NCBI RefSeq assembly: GCF_004681965.1
Contig: NZ_SMLL01000001.1
Location: 372,001 to 436,000, forward strand
Direction: 5' to 3'
Length of the DNA stretch: 64,000 nucleotides
Source of the DNA: Ramlibacter rhizophilus
GTDB taxonomy: Bacteria; Pseudomonadota; Gammaproteobacteria; Burkholderiales; Burkholderiaceae_C
Shown here: positions 1-7,991 of the stretch, in pieces
Numbering within the stretch: position 1 is the stretch's first letter
Layout of the letters: the number at the start of each line of letters is the position of its first letter
Translations under genes and position numbers: made by a program
Notes under the pieces: generated by a model
What the model was told of the DNA's origin: nothing
The model's database searches: none
What the model saw: the letters and a program-made list of their open reading frames with translations, nothing else

Positions 1-171
1 CCCGCATGGCGACCGGCCGCATCGACCCGCCCGGCCCCATGGCAGCAGACCCGTCGGGCCGCGTCGCCCGAACACCGCCCGTCATCCGTGAGCCGGCGCG
101 CATCCTGGTCGTGCTCGCCGTCGGGCCTGGGGCCATGTCACGCCGATTGCGCAGGTGCTGCCCCCGCGTTC
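1..171. other. Window edge without a recognised gene
   Basis: This is the spacer downstream of the DUF1185 gene, which is read toward the window start. Short open frames exist on the plus strand, but none has a recognisable domain or ribosome binding site. It may hold the end of a transcript or the edge of a gene outside the window. Confidence 0.4.
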
Positions 172-753
172 CTAGAACGAGGGCCCCTGACCGGCTTCGA
201 CCTGCTCGCGCGTGACGCCCTGCAAGCGCGCATGGATGCGGGCGCCCGTTCCCATCGCGAGCGCGAACACCAGCTCGCGCGGCCGCGGCGCGTCGTGGAT
301 GCACAGCGCCGTCGTGTTGTAGTGGCTGCGCACCCACGGTGAATTCACGTAGACGAGCGGGATCTGCAGCTGCGACCCCAGCGCGGCCACCATCTTTCCG
401 GCGCTCACGAAGCCCTTGGCGCCCAGCACCTCCTTGATGCCCGCGCCGCCGGGCGCGTGCCAGGCGGCTGCGTGCTCGAGTTCGCCGTCGGTGCCCACCA
501 TGGAGCCCTTGCCGAACACCTGGATGTCGGACTTGTCCGTCCCCAGGTTCGCCAGCAGCTGCTGCGCCAGGTCCATTGCCAGCGGCTTGAGCGAGTTCAT
601 GAACGGCATCAGGTCGGATTCGAAGCGCCCCGCGAAGGGGTTCTCCATCACCACCGCCGCAACGCCGAGGCGCAAGGGCTGGGCGGCGGGCTTGCCCCCG
701 TCGTGGTGGATGATCTCCTGGCAGAAGAAGGACTTGCGGATCCGGTGCTCCAT
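172..753 (-). CDS. Amino acid synthesis family protein (DUF1185)
   Basis: A 193-residue protein starting MEHRIRKSFF. It resembles the DUF1185 'amino acid synthesis' family, a fold with known structures but no firmly assigned reaction. The frame is open further upstream, but those codons overlap the GntR gene and read as shadow, so the ATG at 753 is preferred. It lies 16 bases downstream of the GntR regulator on the same strand and is probably co-transcribed with it. Family members often sit near organic-acid or aromatic catabolism genes, as here. Family assignment is fairly secure; the function is unknown. Confidence 0.8.
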   Translation of the reverse strand: MEHRIRKSFFCQEIIHHDGGKPAAQPLRLGVAAVVMENPFAGRFESDLMPFMNSLKPLAMDLAQQLLANLGTDKSDIQVFGKGSMVGTDGELEHAAAWHAPGGAGIKEVLGAKGFVSAGKMVAALGSQLQIPLVYVNSPWVRSHYNTTALCIHDAPRPRELVFALAMGTGARIHARLQGVTREQVEAGQGPSF

Positions 754-769
754 TGCGTGTTTTCCTCGG

Positions 770-1492
770 TCACTGAATCCATTCGGGCGGCCCGCCGTCC
801 AGCACGGCACCCACCAGGTCGCCGGTGCGCGCGATGTGCCGGCGCAGCAGCTCCACGGCTTTTTCCGTGTCGCGCGCGAGGGCCGCGGCCATGAGCTTCT
901 GGTGCTCGTCATGCTTGCGGCGTGGCGCCTGCCGGTACTTGGCCGTCCAGCGGCGGTAGTGTTCGGCGCGGTCGAACAGTACGTCGACCAGGTCGCGCAG
1001 GATCTCGGAGGTGCACGCCGCGTACAGGCTCAGGTGGAAGGCGCGGTGCCGCGCGGACCAGTCGTCGTCCAGGGCGCGGGGGCCGTCGCCGAGCCGTCGC
1101 TCCACCAGCGCCAGCGAATGCGCGGCCGCAACCACTCCCGCTTCCCAGCTGTCGTCACCGTGCGCGATCGAGTCGCTCAGCGCCTCGCATTCGACCAGCA
1201 GGCGCACGCGCACCAGGTCGGCCACGCCGTCGGACGTGAGCCGCGCGACGCGAAAGCCGCGGTTTTCGAGGGTGCTGACGATCCCCTGCTCGGCCAGCCG
1301 GTTCAACGCCTCGCGCACCGGGCTGCTGCTGACCCCGAGGCGGCGCGTGAGCTCCTCCACCCGCAGGCGGGTGCCGGGCTCGAAGTCGCAGCGCACGATG
1401 GCCTTGCGCAGCTCGCGATAGACGTGCTCGGAAACCGGCTCGGGAGACGCTGGAAGGGCAGGGGCTTTCACGTTCCGCGGATTGTGCCGCAT
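770..1492 (-). CDS. GntR-family transcriptional regulator, FCD (FadR) subfamily
   Basis: A 240-residue regulator. The N-terminal winged helix-turn-helix (about residues 20-85) carries the typical GntR pattern VYRELRKAI, LRVEELTRRLGVS and PVREALNRL. The C-terminal FCD ligand-binding domain (about 95-225) has the expected helical pattern with histidines (RHRAFHLSL) that in this family hold a metal or acid ligand. The start is taken at MRHNPRN; upstream in-frame codons run into the operator. It is transcribed away from the FAH-family operon and probably represses it, and itself, through the palindrome at 1529-1546. The ligand is unknown, probably an organic acid used by the flanking genes. Confidence 0.88.
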   Translation of the reverse strand: MRHNPRNVKAPALPASPEPVSEHVYRELRKAIVRCDFEPGTRLRVEELTRRLGVSSSPVREALNRLAEQGIVSTLENRGFRVARLTSDGVADLVRVRLLVECEALSDSIAHGDDSWEAGVVAAAHSLALVERRLGDGPRALDDDWSARHRAFHLSLYAACTSEILRDLVDVLFDRAEHYRRWTAKYRQAPRRKHDEHQKLMAAALARDTEKAVELLRRHIARTGDLVGAVLDGGPPEWIQ

Positions 1493-1528
1493 CCACGAAC
1501 TGCGGCACCCGGGTTTGTGCCTATTTGG

Positions 1529-1546
1529 CGTTTTGTGCATAAAACG
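1529..1546. promoter_or_regulatory. Palindromic operator, candidate GntR/FCD site
   Basis: The 18-base sequence CGTTTTGTGCATAAAACG has six-base arms (CGTTTT / AAAACG) and a self-complementary TGCA centre; only one symmetric pair is mismatched. It lies in the 87-base divergent spacer between gntR and the FAH-family gene, in an AT-rich pocket of a GC-rich region. FCD-type GntR regulators commonly bind palindromes of this size. The assignment to the adjacent regulator is inferred from position and symmetry. Confidence 0.6.
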
Positions 1547-1579
1547 TACCGTCATCGCTCAAACCCACGAGAGAGGCAC

Positions 1580-2440
1580 ATGAAGCTTGTTTCCTACCTA
1601 CACGACGGCCGCGAGGGCTGGGGCGCGGTCCAGGGTGATCGCATCACTGCGCTGGCAGAGCGCACCGGCTGCGCCGACCTGGCGAGCTTCCTGGGAAGTG
1701 CCGAGTTCGGCCGGCGCGACCAGCTCGTCGCCGACGCCCGGGACCAGCTGGCGCTGGCCGACGTGCAACTGCTGCCGGTCATCCCGCGCCCGGAAAAGAT
1801 CGTCTGCGCGGTGCGCAACTACATGGACCACCACCAGGAGGTGCTGGCGGCCGGGATGCAGCGAGAGCTCTCCGCGGAGCCGCCGATCTTCCTGCGCGTG
1901 TGGCGCTCGCAGGTGGCGCACGGACAGGCCATCATCCGGCCGCGGGTGTCCGAATCCCTGGACTGGGAGGGCGAACTCGCCGTGGTCATCGGCAAGGCCG
2001 GGCGCGACATTCCGGAGGACCGTGCCTACGAGCACGTCGCGGGCTACTCCATCTACAACGACGCGAGCGTGCGCGAGTGGCAGTTCCACGCCAAGCAGAT
2101 CGCCTCGGGCAAGAATTTCGAGGGCACCGGCGCCTTCGGCCCCTGGCTCGTCACAGCCGACGAGATCGAGCCCGGACAGCCGCTGAAGCTGGCCACGCGT
2201 CTGAATGGCGAGGTGGTGCAGGACAGCCACACGGGGCACATGATCTTCTCCACCGCCCGGCTGATCGCCTACGCCTCGACCATCTTCACGCTGGTGCCCG
2301 GGGACGTGATCGTCACCGGCACGCCCGCGGGCGTGGGCTGGAGCCGCAAGCCACCGCGCTTCATGAAGCCGGGCGATGTGGTCGAGGTCGAGATCGAGCG
2401 GATTGGCATCCTGCGCAATCCCATCGAGGCGCAGGGCTGA
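1580..2440 (+). CDS. Fumarylacetoacetate hydrolase (FAH) family protein
   Basis: A 286-residue member of the FAH superfamily, metal-dependent enzymes that hydrolyse, decarboxylate or isomerise 2-oxo or diketo acids from aromatic breakdown. The metal-site acids are visible in DWEGELAVVIGK (Glu130, Glu132) and YNDASVREWQ (Asp161), followed by the conserved KNFEGTGAFGPWLV segment and VTGTPAGVGW near the C terminus. The start ATG follows a GAGAGG ribosome site; the longer upstream frame overlaps gntR and is rejected. It is first in an apparent operon with a Bug receptor, an MDR oxidoreductase and a VOC protein. The exact substrate cannot be told from sequence. Confidence 0.9.
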   Translation: MKLVSYLHDGREGWGAVQGDRITALAERTGCADLASFLGSAEFGRRDQLVADARDQLALADVQLLPVIPRPEKIVCAVRNYMDHHQEVLAAGMQRELSAEPPIFLRVWRSQVAHGQAIIRPRVSESLDWEGELAVVIGKAGRDIPEDRAYEHVAGYSIYNDASVREWQFHAKQIASGKNFEGTGAFGPWLVTADEIEPGQPLKLATRLNGEVVQDSHTGHMIFSTARLIAYASTIFTLVPGDVIVTGTPAGVGWSRKPPRFMKPGDVVEVEIERIGILRNPIEAQG

Positions 2441-2481
2441 GAAGCTGAGCCCCGGCAATTCACAACAGAAGGAGACAAGAC

Positions 2482-3456
2482 ATGGATCGACGTGACTTCA
2501 TGGCGGGCGGCTTCGGCGCGCTCCTGGCCGGTGCCCTGCCGGCTGCATTCGCCCAGTCCTGGCCCGACCGCCCGATCCGGGCCGTGCAGGGCTTTCCTGC
2601 CGGCGGCAACGCCGACACCATCGCCCGCCTCGTCGGCACGGAGATGTCCAAGGCGCTCGGGCAGCCGTTCGTCGTGGAGGCGGTGACCGGGGCGGGCGGA
2701 ACGCTCGGCTCGGCGGCTGTCGCGCGCGCGGCGCCGGACGGCAACACGATCCTGCTCGCCACCGGAGGCCACGTGGTGGCTGGTGCGCTGTACGACAAGC
2801 TGCCCTACGACACCATCGCCAGCTTCGATCCGGTCTCCACCATCACCTTCTTTCCCTTCCTGCTCGCCGTGCCGGCGGACTCGAAGTTTCGCAACCTGGG
2901 TGACGTGTTGTCGGCCGCGCGCGGCGCGCCGGGCACCATCGGCTACGGGACCGCTGGCGTGGGCTCGACGCACCACCTCGTGGGCGAGCTGCTGGCAAAG
3001 ATGGCCGGCGTGCGGATGATGCACGTGCCTTTCCGCGGCGATGCCGCCTCCATCCCGGCGCTTCTGGGCAATAACATCCCGCTCGTCATCGCGCCGCCGA
3101 CGGCCGTCCTGGGCCATGCGAAAGCGGGGAAGGTTCGAGTGCTGGCCGTGACCGGGCCGGAGCGCTGGGGCGCCATGCCGGACGTGCCCACCGTCGCCGA
3201 GCAAGGTGTCGCGGGTTACGACGTGCGTTCCTGGGCCGGCTGGATGGTGCCTGCCGGAACGCCCCCGGCCGTCATTGCGCGGCTGAATGCCGAAACGCTC
3301 AAGGCCTTGCAGGTGCCCGCCGTCAAGAGCCGACTGGAAGACATGGGCGGCGAAGCGCGCGGAAGCACGCCGCAGGAGATGCGCGCCATGATGGTCGCCG
3401 AGCTCCAGAAGTGGAAGCAGGTGGTGGCCGACGCGGGCATCCCGCGCATGGGTTGA
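2482..3456 (+). CDS. Bug-family (TTT) periplasmic solute-binding protein
   Basis: A 324-residue tripartite-tricarboxylate-transporter receptor. The N terminus has a Tat-like signal (DRRDFMAGG, hydrophobic core, AFAQ cleavage site at about residue 25). The mature part shows the Bug hallmarks: WPDRPIRAVQGFPAGG, a G-rich GTLGSAAVARAAPDG stretch and HVPFRGDAASIPALLG. A strong AAGGAGA site precedes the ATG. Such receptors capture carboxylates in the periplasm; no TctAB membrane genes lie nearby, which is typical for the many orphan Bug proteins of Burkholderiales. It is co-oriented with the FAH gene 41 bases upstream, so its ligand is probably the substrate of that pathway. Confidence 0.93.
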   Translation: MDRRDFMAGGFGALLAGALPAAFAQSWPDRPIRAVQGFPAGGNADTIARLVGTEMSKALGQPFVVEAVTGAGGTLGSAAVARAAPDGNTILLATGGHVVAGALYDKLPYDTIASFDPVSTITFFPFLLAVPADSKFRNLGDVLSAARGAPGTIGYGTAGVGSTHHLVGELLAKMAGVRMMHVPFRGDAASIPALLGNNIPLVIAPPTAVLGHAKAGKVRVLAVTGPERWGAMPDVPTVAEQGVAGYDVRSWAGWMVPAGTPPAVIARLNAETLKALQVPAVKSRLEDMGGEARGSTPQEMRAMMVAELQKWKQVVADAGIPRMG

Positions 3457-3463
3457 ACGCACG

Positions 3464-4474
3464 ATGCAGGCCGTCCTGCTGGACGAGCCGGGGGGGCCCG
3501 AAGTCCTCCGGCTGCGTGAGTTGCCGCTGCCGCAGCCTGGCCCAGGCCAGGTGCGGATCAAGGCCATGGCCATCGGCGTCGGTCGGCCCGACGCCCTGAT
3601 CCGCACCGGGCGCTACAAATGGATGCCGCCGCTGCCGGCCATACCGGGAAACGAAATGGCTGGCGTGGTCGATGCGCTCGGCGATGGCGTGAGCGGGGTG
3701 CGCCTGGGTGAGCGGGTGCTGCTCAGCGCCCGCGAGCTGCCGCAGCGCGGTGGCTGCTATGCGCAGTACGCCTGCGCGCCGGCAGCGGCCTTGTACGCAT
3801 TGCCGGATTCCATCGGCTTCGACGACGCAGTGAGCCTGCCCAACTTCCAGCTCGCACAGGCCCTGCTGTTCCACTGCGGCGGGCCCCAGCGGGCCCGGTC
3901 CGTGCTGCTCACCGGAGCCGCCGGCGGCGTCGCCAGCGCGATGACGCAGTTGGCGACGGCCTGCGGCATGCGCGTGATCGCCACCGCGAGCACGCAGGCC
4001 AAGCGCGAGTTCGCCATCGCCAATGGGGCGCGGCACGCACTGGACCCGTCGTCGGGCGACCTGGCCGACCGGGTGCTTGCGGCCACCGAGGGGCACGGGG
4101 TCGACCTGGCCATCGACCCGATCGGTGCGGCGCTCTTCATGCAGTGCCTGGACTGTCTCGCGCCGCTGGGCACCGCCGTCTCCTACAACATCGTCGGCGG
4201 CCCTCCCGCCGGCGATGTGTTCGCGCGCCTGCGCCACCACCTCGGCAAGAGCCTCGGCGTGCGCGTCTTCTCCATGCACACCTTCGACGCCGACCCTGTC
4301 CTGCGCCGGGCCTTGATGACCGCAAGCATCGAGGCCATGGCGGCAGGCCGCGTGCAGGCGCCTTCCAGCACCGTGCTGCCGCTGGAGCAGGCCAGCGAGG
4401 CTCACCGCCTCCTGGACGCACCGGACACGCTCGGCAAGATCATCCTCCATCCACACGGCATGCCATGCAACTGA
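3464..4474 (+). CDS. Zinc-independent MDR oxidoreductase (quinone reductase-like)
   Basis: A 336-residue medium-chain dehydrogenase/reductase. The N-terminal GroES-like domain contains PGNEMAGVVDALGDGV; the Rossmann domain carries GAAGGVASAMTQLA (about residue 147), binding NAD(P)H. The structural and catalytic zinc cysteine pattern of alcohol dehydrogenases is absent, so it belongs with the quinone oxidoreductase / enoyl-reductase branch. It begins seven bases after the Bug gene and overlaps the next gene, indicating one operon. It probably reduces an unsaturated or carbonyl intermediate of this pathway. Confidence 0.87.
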   Translation: MQAVLLDEPGGPEVLRLRELPLPQPGPGQVRIKAMAIGVGRPDALIRTGRYKWMPPLPAIPGNEMAGVVDALGDGVSGVRLGERVLLSARELPQRGGCYAQYACAPAAALYALPDSIGFDDAVSLPNFQLAQALLFHCGGPQRARSVLLTGAAGGVASAMTQLATACGMRVIATASTQAKREFAIANGARHALDPSSGDLADRVLAATEGHGVDLAIDPIGAALFMQCLDCLAPLGTAVSYNIVGGPPAGDVFARLRHHLGKSLGVRVFSMHTFDADPVLRRALMTASIEAMAAGRVQAPSSTVLPLEQASEAHRLLDAPDTLGKIILHPHGMPCN

Positions 4475-5016
4475 CCTGTACTCCCCAGCTTTCGCACTTT
4501 GGCGTCTATGTGCGGGACATCGATGCGATGACCCGCTTCTACACGGAGGTCTTCGGCCTGCGGGTGACGGACCAGGGCGAAGGCCGCAACTTCAAGGTGA
4601 AGCTGCATTTCCTGAGTGGAACACCCGACCAGCATCACCAGCTCGTGCTGGCGAGTGGACGCCCGGCCGACGTCCCCAGCACCGTGATGCAGCTGTCCTT
4701 CAAGGTGACCGAGATCGATCACCTGCGCCAGGTGCGCGCGCGCGCGCTGGATGCAGGCGCCACGCAGATGCGCGGCATGAACCATGGGAACGCCCTGTCC
4801 ATCTACTTCGCGGACATCGAGGGCAACACCGTCGAGGTCTACCTGGATACGCCCTGGTACGTGCCGCAGCCGCATGGATACCCGCTCGATCTGGAGAAGA
4901 CCGACGAGGCGCTGTGGGCCGAGACGGAAGCGAGGTGCCGGGCCGACCCGGGATTCCGCCCCGTGGCCGACTGGGCACGCGATTTCGAACGGAGCCGGCC
5001 GATCAAGGGCGCTTGA
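4465..5016 (+). CDS. VOC-family (glyoxalase/extradiol dioxygenase-like) protein
   Basis: A 183-residue vicinal-oxygen-chelate protein with two beta-alpha-beta modules. It opens with LSHFGVYVRDIDAMTRFYTEVFGL and ends with the DIEGNTVEVYLDTPWYV motif; His12, the HHQLVL histidine and the glutamate of VEVYLD are the likely metal ligands. The size and C-terminal tail resemble single-domain ring-cleavage-type dioxygenases. The ATG lies inside the last codons of the MDR gene (10-base overlap), so translation is probably coupled. Together with the FAH protein it suggests breakdown of an aromatic or related compound. Confidence 0.87.
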   Translation: MQLTCTPQLSHFGVYVRDIDAMTRFYTEVFGLRVTDQGEGRNFKVKLHFLSGTPDQHHQLVLASGRPADVPSTVMQLSFKVTEIDHLRQVRARALDAGATQMRGMNHGNALSIYFADIEGNTVEVYLDTPWYVPQPHGYPLDLEKTDEALWAETEARCRADPGFRPVADWARDFERSRPIKGA

Positions 5017-5611
5017 ACCGCTTGCGCGCCTCCTCCACCTGCGCTCTGGCCACGCACCCGTCAGCGTGGTCGTTCACCAGCCCCATCGCCTGGATCAGGG
5101 CATGCATCGTGGTCGGCCCGACGAACTTCCAGCCACGCCTCTTCAAGTCCTTGGACAGGTCAAGGGACGCCCGGGAGACCGACACGGAGCGATGCGCGTC
5201 GAGTTCATGCGCAGCGGGCTCGAAGCGCCAAAAGTACGCGGCCAGCGTGCCCGTCTCCTGGACCATGTCGCATGCACGCCGCGCGTTGTTGATCACCGCT
5301 TCGATCTTGCCGCGGTGGCGCACGATGCCTGCATCGGCAAGCAGGCGCGCGACGTCCGCTTCATCGAAGCGCGCGACGGCGCGGAAGTCAAAGCGCCTGA
5401 ACGCTTCGCGGAAGTGCTCTCGCTTGTCGAGGATCGTCCGCCAGCTCAGTCCCGACTGGAACCCTTCGAGGCTCACCTTCTCGAACAGGCGAGCATCGTC
5501 CGCCACGGGAAAACCCCATTCGTGGTCGTGATAGGCGAGGTAGTCGGGTGACGCGCCGGCACACCAGCCGCAGCGAGGAAGTCCGTCAGGACCCGGGACC
5601 GTGATGCTCAT
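5003..5611 (-). CDS. tag: DNA-3-methyladenine glycosylase I
   Basis: A 202-residue base-excision repair enzyme that removes 3-methyladenine from alkylated DNA. Family markers are clear: RCGWC near residue 14, YHDHEWG (residues 27-33), the LFEKVSLEGFQSGLSW segment with the catalytic glutamate (Glu49), and the C-terminal HADGC. The Cys14/His and the HADGC His/Cys form the zinc snap of Tag proteins. The start MSITVPG at 5611 fits the usual length. Its 3' end overlaps the VOC gene tail to tail by 14 bases. Its start codon overlaps the stop of the upstream small frame as ATGA. Confidence 0.93.
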   Translation of the reverse strand: MSITVPGPDGLPRCGWCAGASPDYLAYHDHEWGFPVADDARLFEKVSLEGFQSGLSWRTILDKREHFREAFRRFDFRAVARFDEADVARLLADAGIVRHRGKIEAVINNARRACDMVQETGTLAAYFWRFEPAAHELDAHRSVSVSRASLDLSKDLKRRGWKFVGPTTMHALIQAMGLVNDHADGCVARAQVEEARKRFKRP

Positions 5612-5958
5612 GCCGGGATGATGCCGCAACCCCGGGACATGCTGCCCGGCGTCCGCCTTGGGGCCAGAAGCAGCCGTCTGCCCCGCGCGCGGCGGGCGCC
5701 ACTGGCGCCGCCTCGGCGGATCCGCGACTTGCCAACGCAGCGCTGGCGCCGCGCTGCCGCCGTAGCGCCGCCTGCAGCTGTCGCGCCGCCCGTCCACCGT
5801 TCGTCGATGCCGCGACCCCGTTCGCGTCGGGCCCGGAGGATGCCCTCGAGCTCCTCGCGGCTACAGGCCGCAGCGGCTTGGTGCAAAACGCCCGGTGAAT
5901 CGTCGTCCCAAGCGTCCAAGGGGTCATGCATCGGGTTTGCTTCGTGCTTCGGGCTCAT
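5608..5958 (-). CDS. Hypothetical protein between an exported protein and tag
   Basis: A 116-residue open frame. The first 55 residues look protein-like (MHDPLDAWDDDSPGVLHQA, then an acidic and basic helix SREELEGILRARRERG); the rest is Arg/Ala/Gly-rich and passes through a copy of the dispersed repeat. I recognise no family. Support comes from context: its ATG overlaps the stop of the upstream gene as ATGA, and its stop overlaps the tag start as ATGA, a pattern of translational coupling. Against it is the low-complexity C-terminal half. It may be a degraded or lineage-specific gene. Confidence 0.4.
   Translation of the reverse strand: MSPKHEANPMHDPLDAWDDDSPGVLHQAAAACSREELEGILRARRERGRGIDERWTGGATAAGGATAAARRQRCVGKSRIRRGGASGARRARGRRLLLAPRRTPGSMSRGCGIIPA
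5656..5681. repeat. Dispersed imperfect-palindrome repeat, copy 1
   Basis: This copy carries GGCCAGAAGCAGCCGTCTG, matching the right half of the family consensus CTGCTTTCGGCCAGAAGCAG. Unlike most copies it lies inside an open frame rather than a spacer. Confidence 0.6.
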
Positions 5959-6389
5959 CGGAGCGTCAGGTCATCGATCTTCTTCGAGTCGATGTGCCGC
6001 GTGAAGCTGGTGAGTGCGGAGTTCACCGCCGGATGCCTGAACAGTTCGAGCGACGCTACTTCCCCGAGCGCCTTGAAGCTGTTGAAGATCGCCACGTCGC
6101 CCTCGTATCTTCGTGCGTGCCGCGCTTGCTGGAGGCAATCCTGCGTCAGGAGCCGGTTGAGCAAGACAGCTGTTTTTCTGTTCGCTTCCTCCAATGCCTC
6201 CGTGCCAACGCGTGTGCTGGTGGAAAGTGCGGGGTGGACCGACGAGACAGCGAACATCCAGCGCACAAGATCATTTCGATCGTTTGACGAAGTCGACCTG
6301 ACAAGGCACTTGGCAAGATCGTCCGAGTAGGCGCCCGCGTGCGTGGCAGCGCTGAAGAGAACGAGTGCGAGAGGCAGTAACTTTTTCAT
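5955..6389 (-). CDS. Small exported hypothetical protein
   Basis: A 144-residue protein with a classical Sec signal (MKKLLPLALVLFSAATHAGA, cleavage about residue 20) and a mature part rich in helices, with two cysteines (CLVRS, DCLQQ) that could pair in the periplasm. I recognise no domain. The ATG at 6389 is chosen because it gives the clean signal peptide. Base composition is slightly less GC-rich than its neighbours. Its stop overlaps the start of the following small frame, so it may be the first gene of a three-gene unit ending in tag. Confidence 0.75.
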   Translation of the reverse strand: MKKLLPLALVLFSAATHAGAYSDDLAKCLVRSTSSNDRNDLVRWMFAVSSVHPALSTSTRVGTEALEEANRKTAVLLNRLLTQDCLQQARHARRYEGDVAIFNSFKALGEVASLELFRHPAVNSALTSFTRHIDSKKIDDLTLR

Positions 6390-6508
6390 CCATGCTCCAA
6401 TCCACGGATCACTGCGATTCCGTGATGAAGAGAGCATCACCTCAGACTAGATTCCAGAACAGTGTGGAAAACCGAAGCGGCCCGGCCAGTACGGCAAGGG
6501 ATGCCTGA

Positions 6509-6539
6509 TTGACGGCTGCTTCCGGCCATGAGCAGTCAT
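6509..6539. repeat. Dispersed imperfect-palindrome repeat, copy 2
   Basis: A spacer copy beginning TGACGGCTGCTTCCGGCCA and ending AGCAGTCA. The outer arms (TGAC...CTGCT / AGCAGTCA) can pair, giving a longer hairpin than in other copies. It lies upstream of the TonB-like gene. Confidence 0.65.
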
Positions 6540-6590
6540 CGAGTTTCGGAGTGCCTGCCTATACTCAGCGATTTTTTGCTACATCAGCGC

Positions 6591-6974
6591 ATGAAGAATG
6601 TCGTGCAAACGCCTCTGCCTCAATGCGTCGGGATGGGCATTGCCGTGACGATGCTCGCTGCGTGCCTCCTGGTTGGACCGGCGGGCGCCACGGACCTTGC
6701 GCAACCCGCCAAGATGCTCCTCGCCCCGGCTCCTGAATACCCAGCTGCCGCTCGACGCCGCGAACAGGAGGGCACAGTTCATGTGCGCATTCGTGTTCTC
6801 GCGAGCGGTCAGCCAAGCGAGGTCCACGTGCAAAGGAGCTCCGGCATCGCCGAGTTGGACCGGTCGGCAGTTGCGGCTGCGGAGGGTTCGAGCTTCCGCC
6901 CGGCGCTGAGCGCCACAGCCGACCCGATGGACTCCTGGGTGCTCGTGCCTTACAAGTTCATACTGCAGGACTAA
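6591..6974 (+). CDS. TonB C-terminal domain protein
   Basis: A 127-residue protein with an N-terminal hydrophobic segment (about residues 12-33) and a TonB C-terminal domain: PEYPAAARRREQEGTVHVRIRVLASG, then SSGIAELDRSAVAAAEGSSFRPA. There is no long Pro/Lys-rich periplasmic spacer, so it is shorter than classical TonB and may not span the periplasm. A LAAC lipobox-like sequence near residue 25 makes a lipoprotein possible. The downstream of two candidate ATGs is used because the upstream stretch does not look coding. No TonB-dependent receptor or ExbBD genes lie beside it. Confidence 0.8.
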   Translation: MKNVVQTPLPQCVGMGIAVTMLAACLLVGPAGATDLAQPAKMLLAPAPEYPAAARRREQEGTVHVRIRVLASGQPSEVHVQRSSGIAELDRSAVAAAEGSSFRPALSATADPMDSWVLVPYKFILQD

Positions 6975-6998
6975 CCAGGGCCGTCGCCGTCCGAGTAG

Positions 6999-7024
6999 GT
7001 CTGCTTTCGGCCAGAAGCAGCCAT
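6999..7024. repeat. Dispersed imperfect-palindrome repeat, copy 3
   Basis: The best-formed copy: CTGCTTTCGGCCAGAAGCAG, with six-base arms CTGCTT / AAGCAG around GGCC. It lies in the spacer between the TonB-like gene and the AraC regulator. Confidence 0.7.
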
Positions 7025-7100
7025 CCTGCCTGGACACGGTTGCTCGCTTGGGCCGTGCGTCTCCTTCCACGGGAGCGAGCGCCTTGCTATCCTCCCCGCG

Positions 7101-7946
7101 ATGCACCATGAGCGGCTCTTCCTGCGACTCGACGGCGACCCGCTGTACGCGCCGGAGACGACGGTACCGGCCGGCACCATGCGCGAGCTTGCAGTACCGG
7201 CGGCGCTGCGCGGGCTGGTGGCGCATCTGATCGCCTACGACGAGCGCCTGCCCGCCGGAGCAGTGGTCAGCGAACGCGTCGTGCCTGATGGCGCACTGCG
7301 CCTCATCCTTGATTTCAGCTCCGGCGGGGCGCAGCTTGTCGGCCCGAGTGCACGCCCCGTTTTGTTGTCCATGACCGGACACATGTCGGGCCTGTCCGTC
7401 ACGCTGCAGCCTGGCGCGGCGCTGATGCTTTTCGGCATACCGGCCCACGAACTCGCCGAGAAGGCGGTCGCCTGGGACGATTTGGTACGTGCGGGCCATC
7501 GCGGCCTGTACGGCCTCGTGCAGGAATGGAGCGGAGACAACGAGCGCGCGCGCGTCCTGTGCGCGGCCTTGCAGGGCATGGCTAGCGATACCGACGGCGA
7601 GGAGCGCCGCAAAGCCATGGGCGCGGCGGCCTGGCTTCGTTCGGGCGGTCATGCACGGTCGGTGCGCGCCGTGGCCGCCGCGGTCGGCATCAGTGAGCGC
7701 CGCCTGCAGCAGATCTTCCGCTCCCAGCTCGGCCTGTCGCCGGCCGCTTGGCGCCGGCTCATGCGGGTGCACGAATGCCTGAGGCTGCTGCGCCTGCAAG
7801 GTCCGAAGCGATGGACCGACATTGCCCTGGAGACCGGGTTCTACGACCAGTCGCACCTGGTCAACGAGTTTCGCGCGCTCTGCGGGCTGACCCCTGGCCA
7901 GTTCTTGCACCGTTTCGTTTCGGGTTTCTCCAAGACACCTGTCTAG
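7101..7946 (+). CDS. AraC-family transcriptional regulator
   Basis: A 281-residue regulator. The N-terminal half (about 20-150) resembles the DUF6597-type ligand-binding domain found in many AraC proteins (VPDGALRLILDF, GHMSGLSVTLQPGAALMLFGIPAHEL). The C-terminal half carries two helix-turn-helix motifs: VRAVAAAVGISERRLQQIFRS and WTDIALETGFYDQSHLVNEFR, followed by GLTPGQFL. It is read in the same direction as the SDR gene 45 bases downstream and probably controls it. No clear ribosome site precedes the first ATG, so a start further in is possible. Confidence 0.88.
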   Translation: MHHERLFLRLDGDPLYAPETTVPAGTMRELAVPAALRGLVAHLIAYDERLPAGAVVSERVVPDGALRLILDFSSGGAQLVGPSARPVLLSMTGHMSGLSVTLQPGAALMLFGIPAHELAEKAVAWDDLVRAGHRGLYGLVQEWSGDNERARVLCAALQGMASDTDGEERRKAMGAAAWLRSGGHARSVRAVAAAVGISERRLQQIFRSQLGLSPAAWRRLMRVHECLRLLRLQGPKRWTDIALETGFYDQSHLVNEFRALCGLTPGQFLHRFVSGFSKTPV

Positions 7947-7991
7947 AGCGCGGCCACCATCGGGCACATGCATTCGAAAAAGGAGCAAGGC

